Source: Nostoc sp. NMS8 (GTDB taxonomy: Bacteria; Cyanobacteriota; Cyanobacteriia; Cyanobacteriales; Nostocaceae). Taken from it: DNA of 64,000 nt. Location of the stretch: positions 186,001 to 250,000 of the forward strand of contig NZ_JABXKK010000068.1 of NCBI RefSeq assembly GCF_017115045.1. The letters are read 5' to 3'. Positions 63,977-64,000 of this stretch are shown in pieces. The position numbers and the translations under genes were made by a program. How positions within the stretch are numbered: position 1 is the stretch's first letter; each line of letters opens with the position of its first letter. The notes below the pieces were generated by a model. The model was not told the DNA's origin, did not search any database, and saw only the letters and a program-made list of their open reading frames with translations.

Positions 63977-64000
63977 TGATGTTCTGCTCTAAATTATCAA

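Overview
The window looks like chromosomal DNA of a filamentous, probably heterocyst-forming cyanobacterium of the Nostoc type. The HIP1 octamer GCGATCGC recurs throughout. Many spacers carry heptanucleotide tandem repeats (TTTGTCC, AACTCAT, TTTTAAT and GAATTAT types). Several proteins are cyanobacterial in character: cyanoexosortase B and its partner, an IctB-like protein, a TLP40/CYP38-like lumenal cyclophilin, the 337-residue Gap2-type GAPDH, and paired efp-accB. No rRNA, tRNA or CRISPR array was recognised.

Layout. 0-7.4 kb: 5' end of cobyric acid synthase (cut by the window edge), a PrxQ/Bcp peroxiredoxin, a DrrAB-like ABC exporter, a PEP-CTERM protein and an Orn/Lys/Arg decarboxylase. 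7.4-13.3 kb: accessory island with a broken DUF6883 gene, a 21-bp tandem array, a MITE-like element and a three-gene minus-strand cassette (Trypco1 protein, trypsin-ATPase fusion, membrane ATPase with a hypervariable-looking Gly/Val/Ala repeat). 13.4-36.7 kb: mostly housekeeping genes, including a VanX-like dipeptidase, two tandem TspO proteins, era, an acyltransferase, proS, a GerMN protein, accB, efp, a cyclophilin, thiL, gap2, nadD, murC-murB, a YbaB protein, a low-molecular-weight phosphatase, two LuxR-type response regulators and smpB. 36.8-48.4 kb: IctB-like protein, a degenerate sensor kinase, then an aminotransferase, cyanoexosortase B, its associated protein, an SLBB export protein and a Wzc-like protein. 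This looks like an exopolysaccharide and PEP-CTERM sorting locus, and the PEP-CTERM protein at 4.7 kb is a plausible substrate.

48.4-64 kb: two tandem rhomboid proteases, small genes and then a decaying accessory region. It holds a truncated DUF1877 gene, a second MITE copy that supplies the stop codon of a membrane protein gene, two related small membrane proteins beside a fused ABC ATPase-permease broken by one TGA codon, a PIN toxin frameshifted near its end, an IS5-like element, Uma2 genes and remnants, and a RelE-type toxin-antitoxin pair between 77-bp direct repeats made of the uvrB 3' end and a Uma2 5' end. uvrB, a 19-residue-repeat protein and a CsbD-like protein finish the window.

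The strongest candidate for an under-described system is the Trypco1/trypsin-ATPase/membrane-ATPase cassette at 8.4-13.3 kb. All family assignments are from sequence reading alone; no database search was run.
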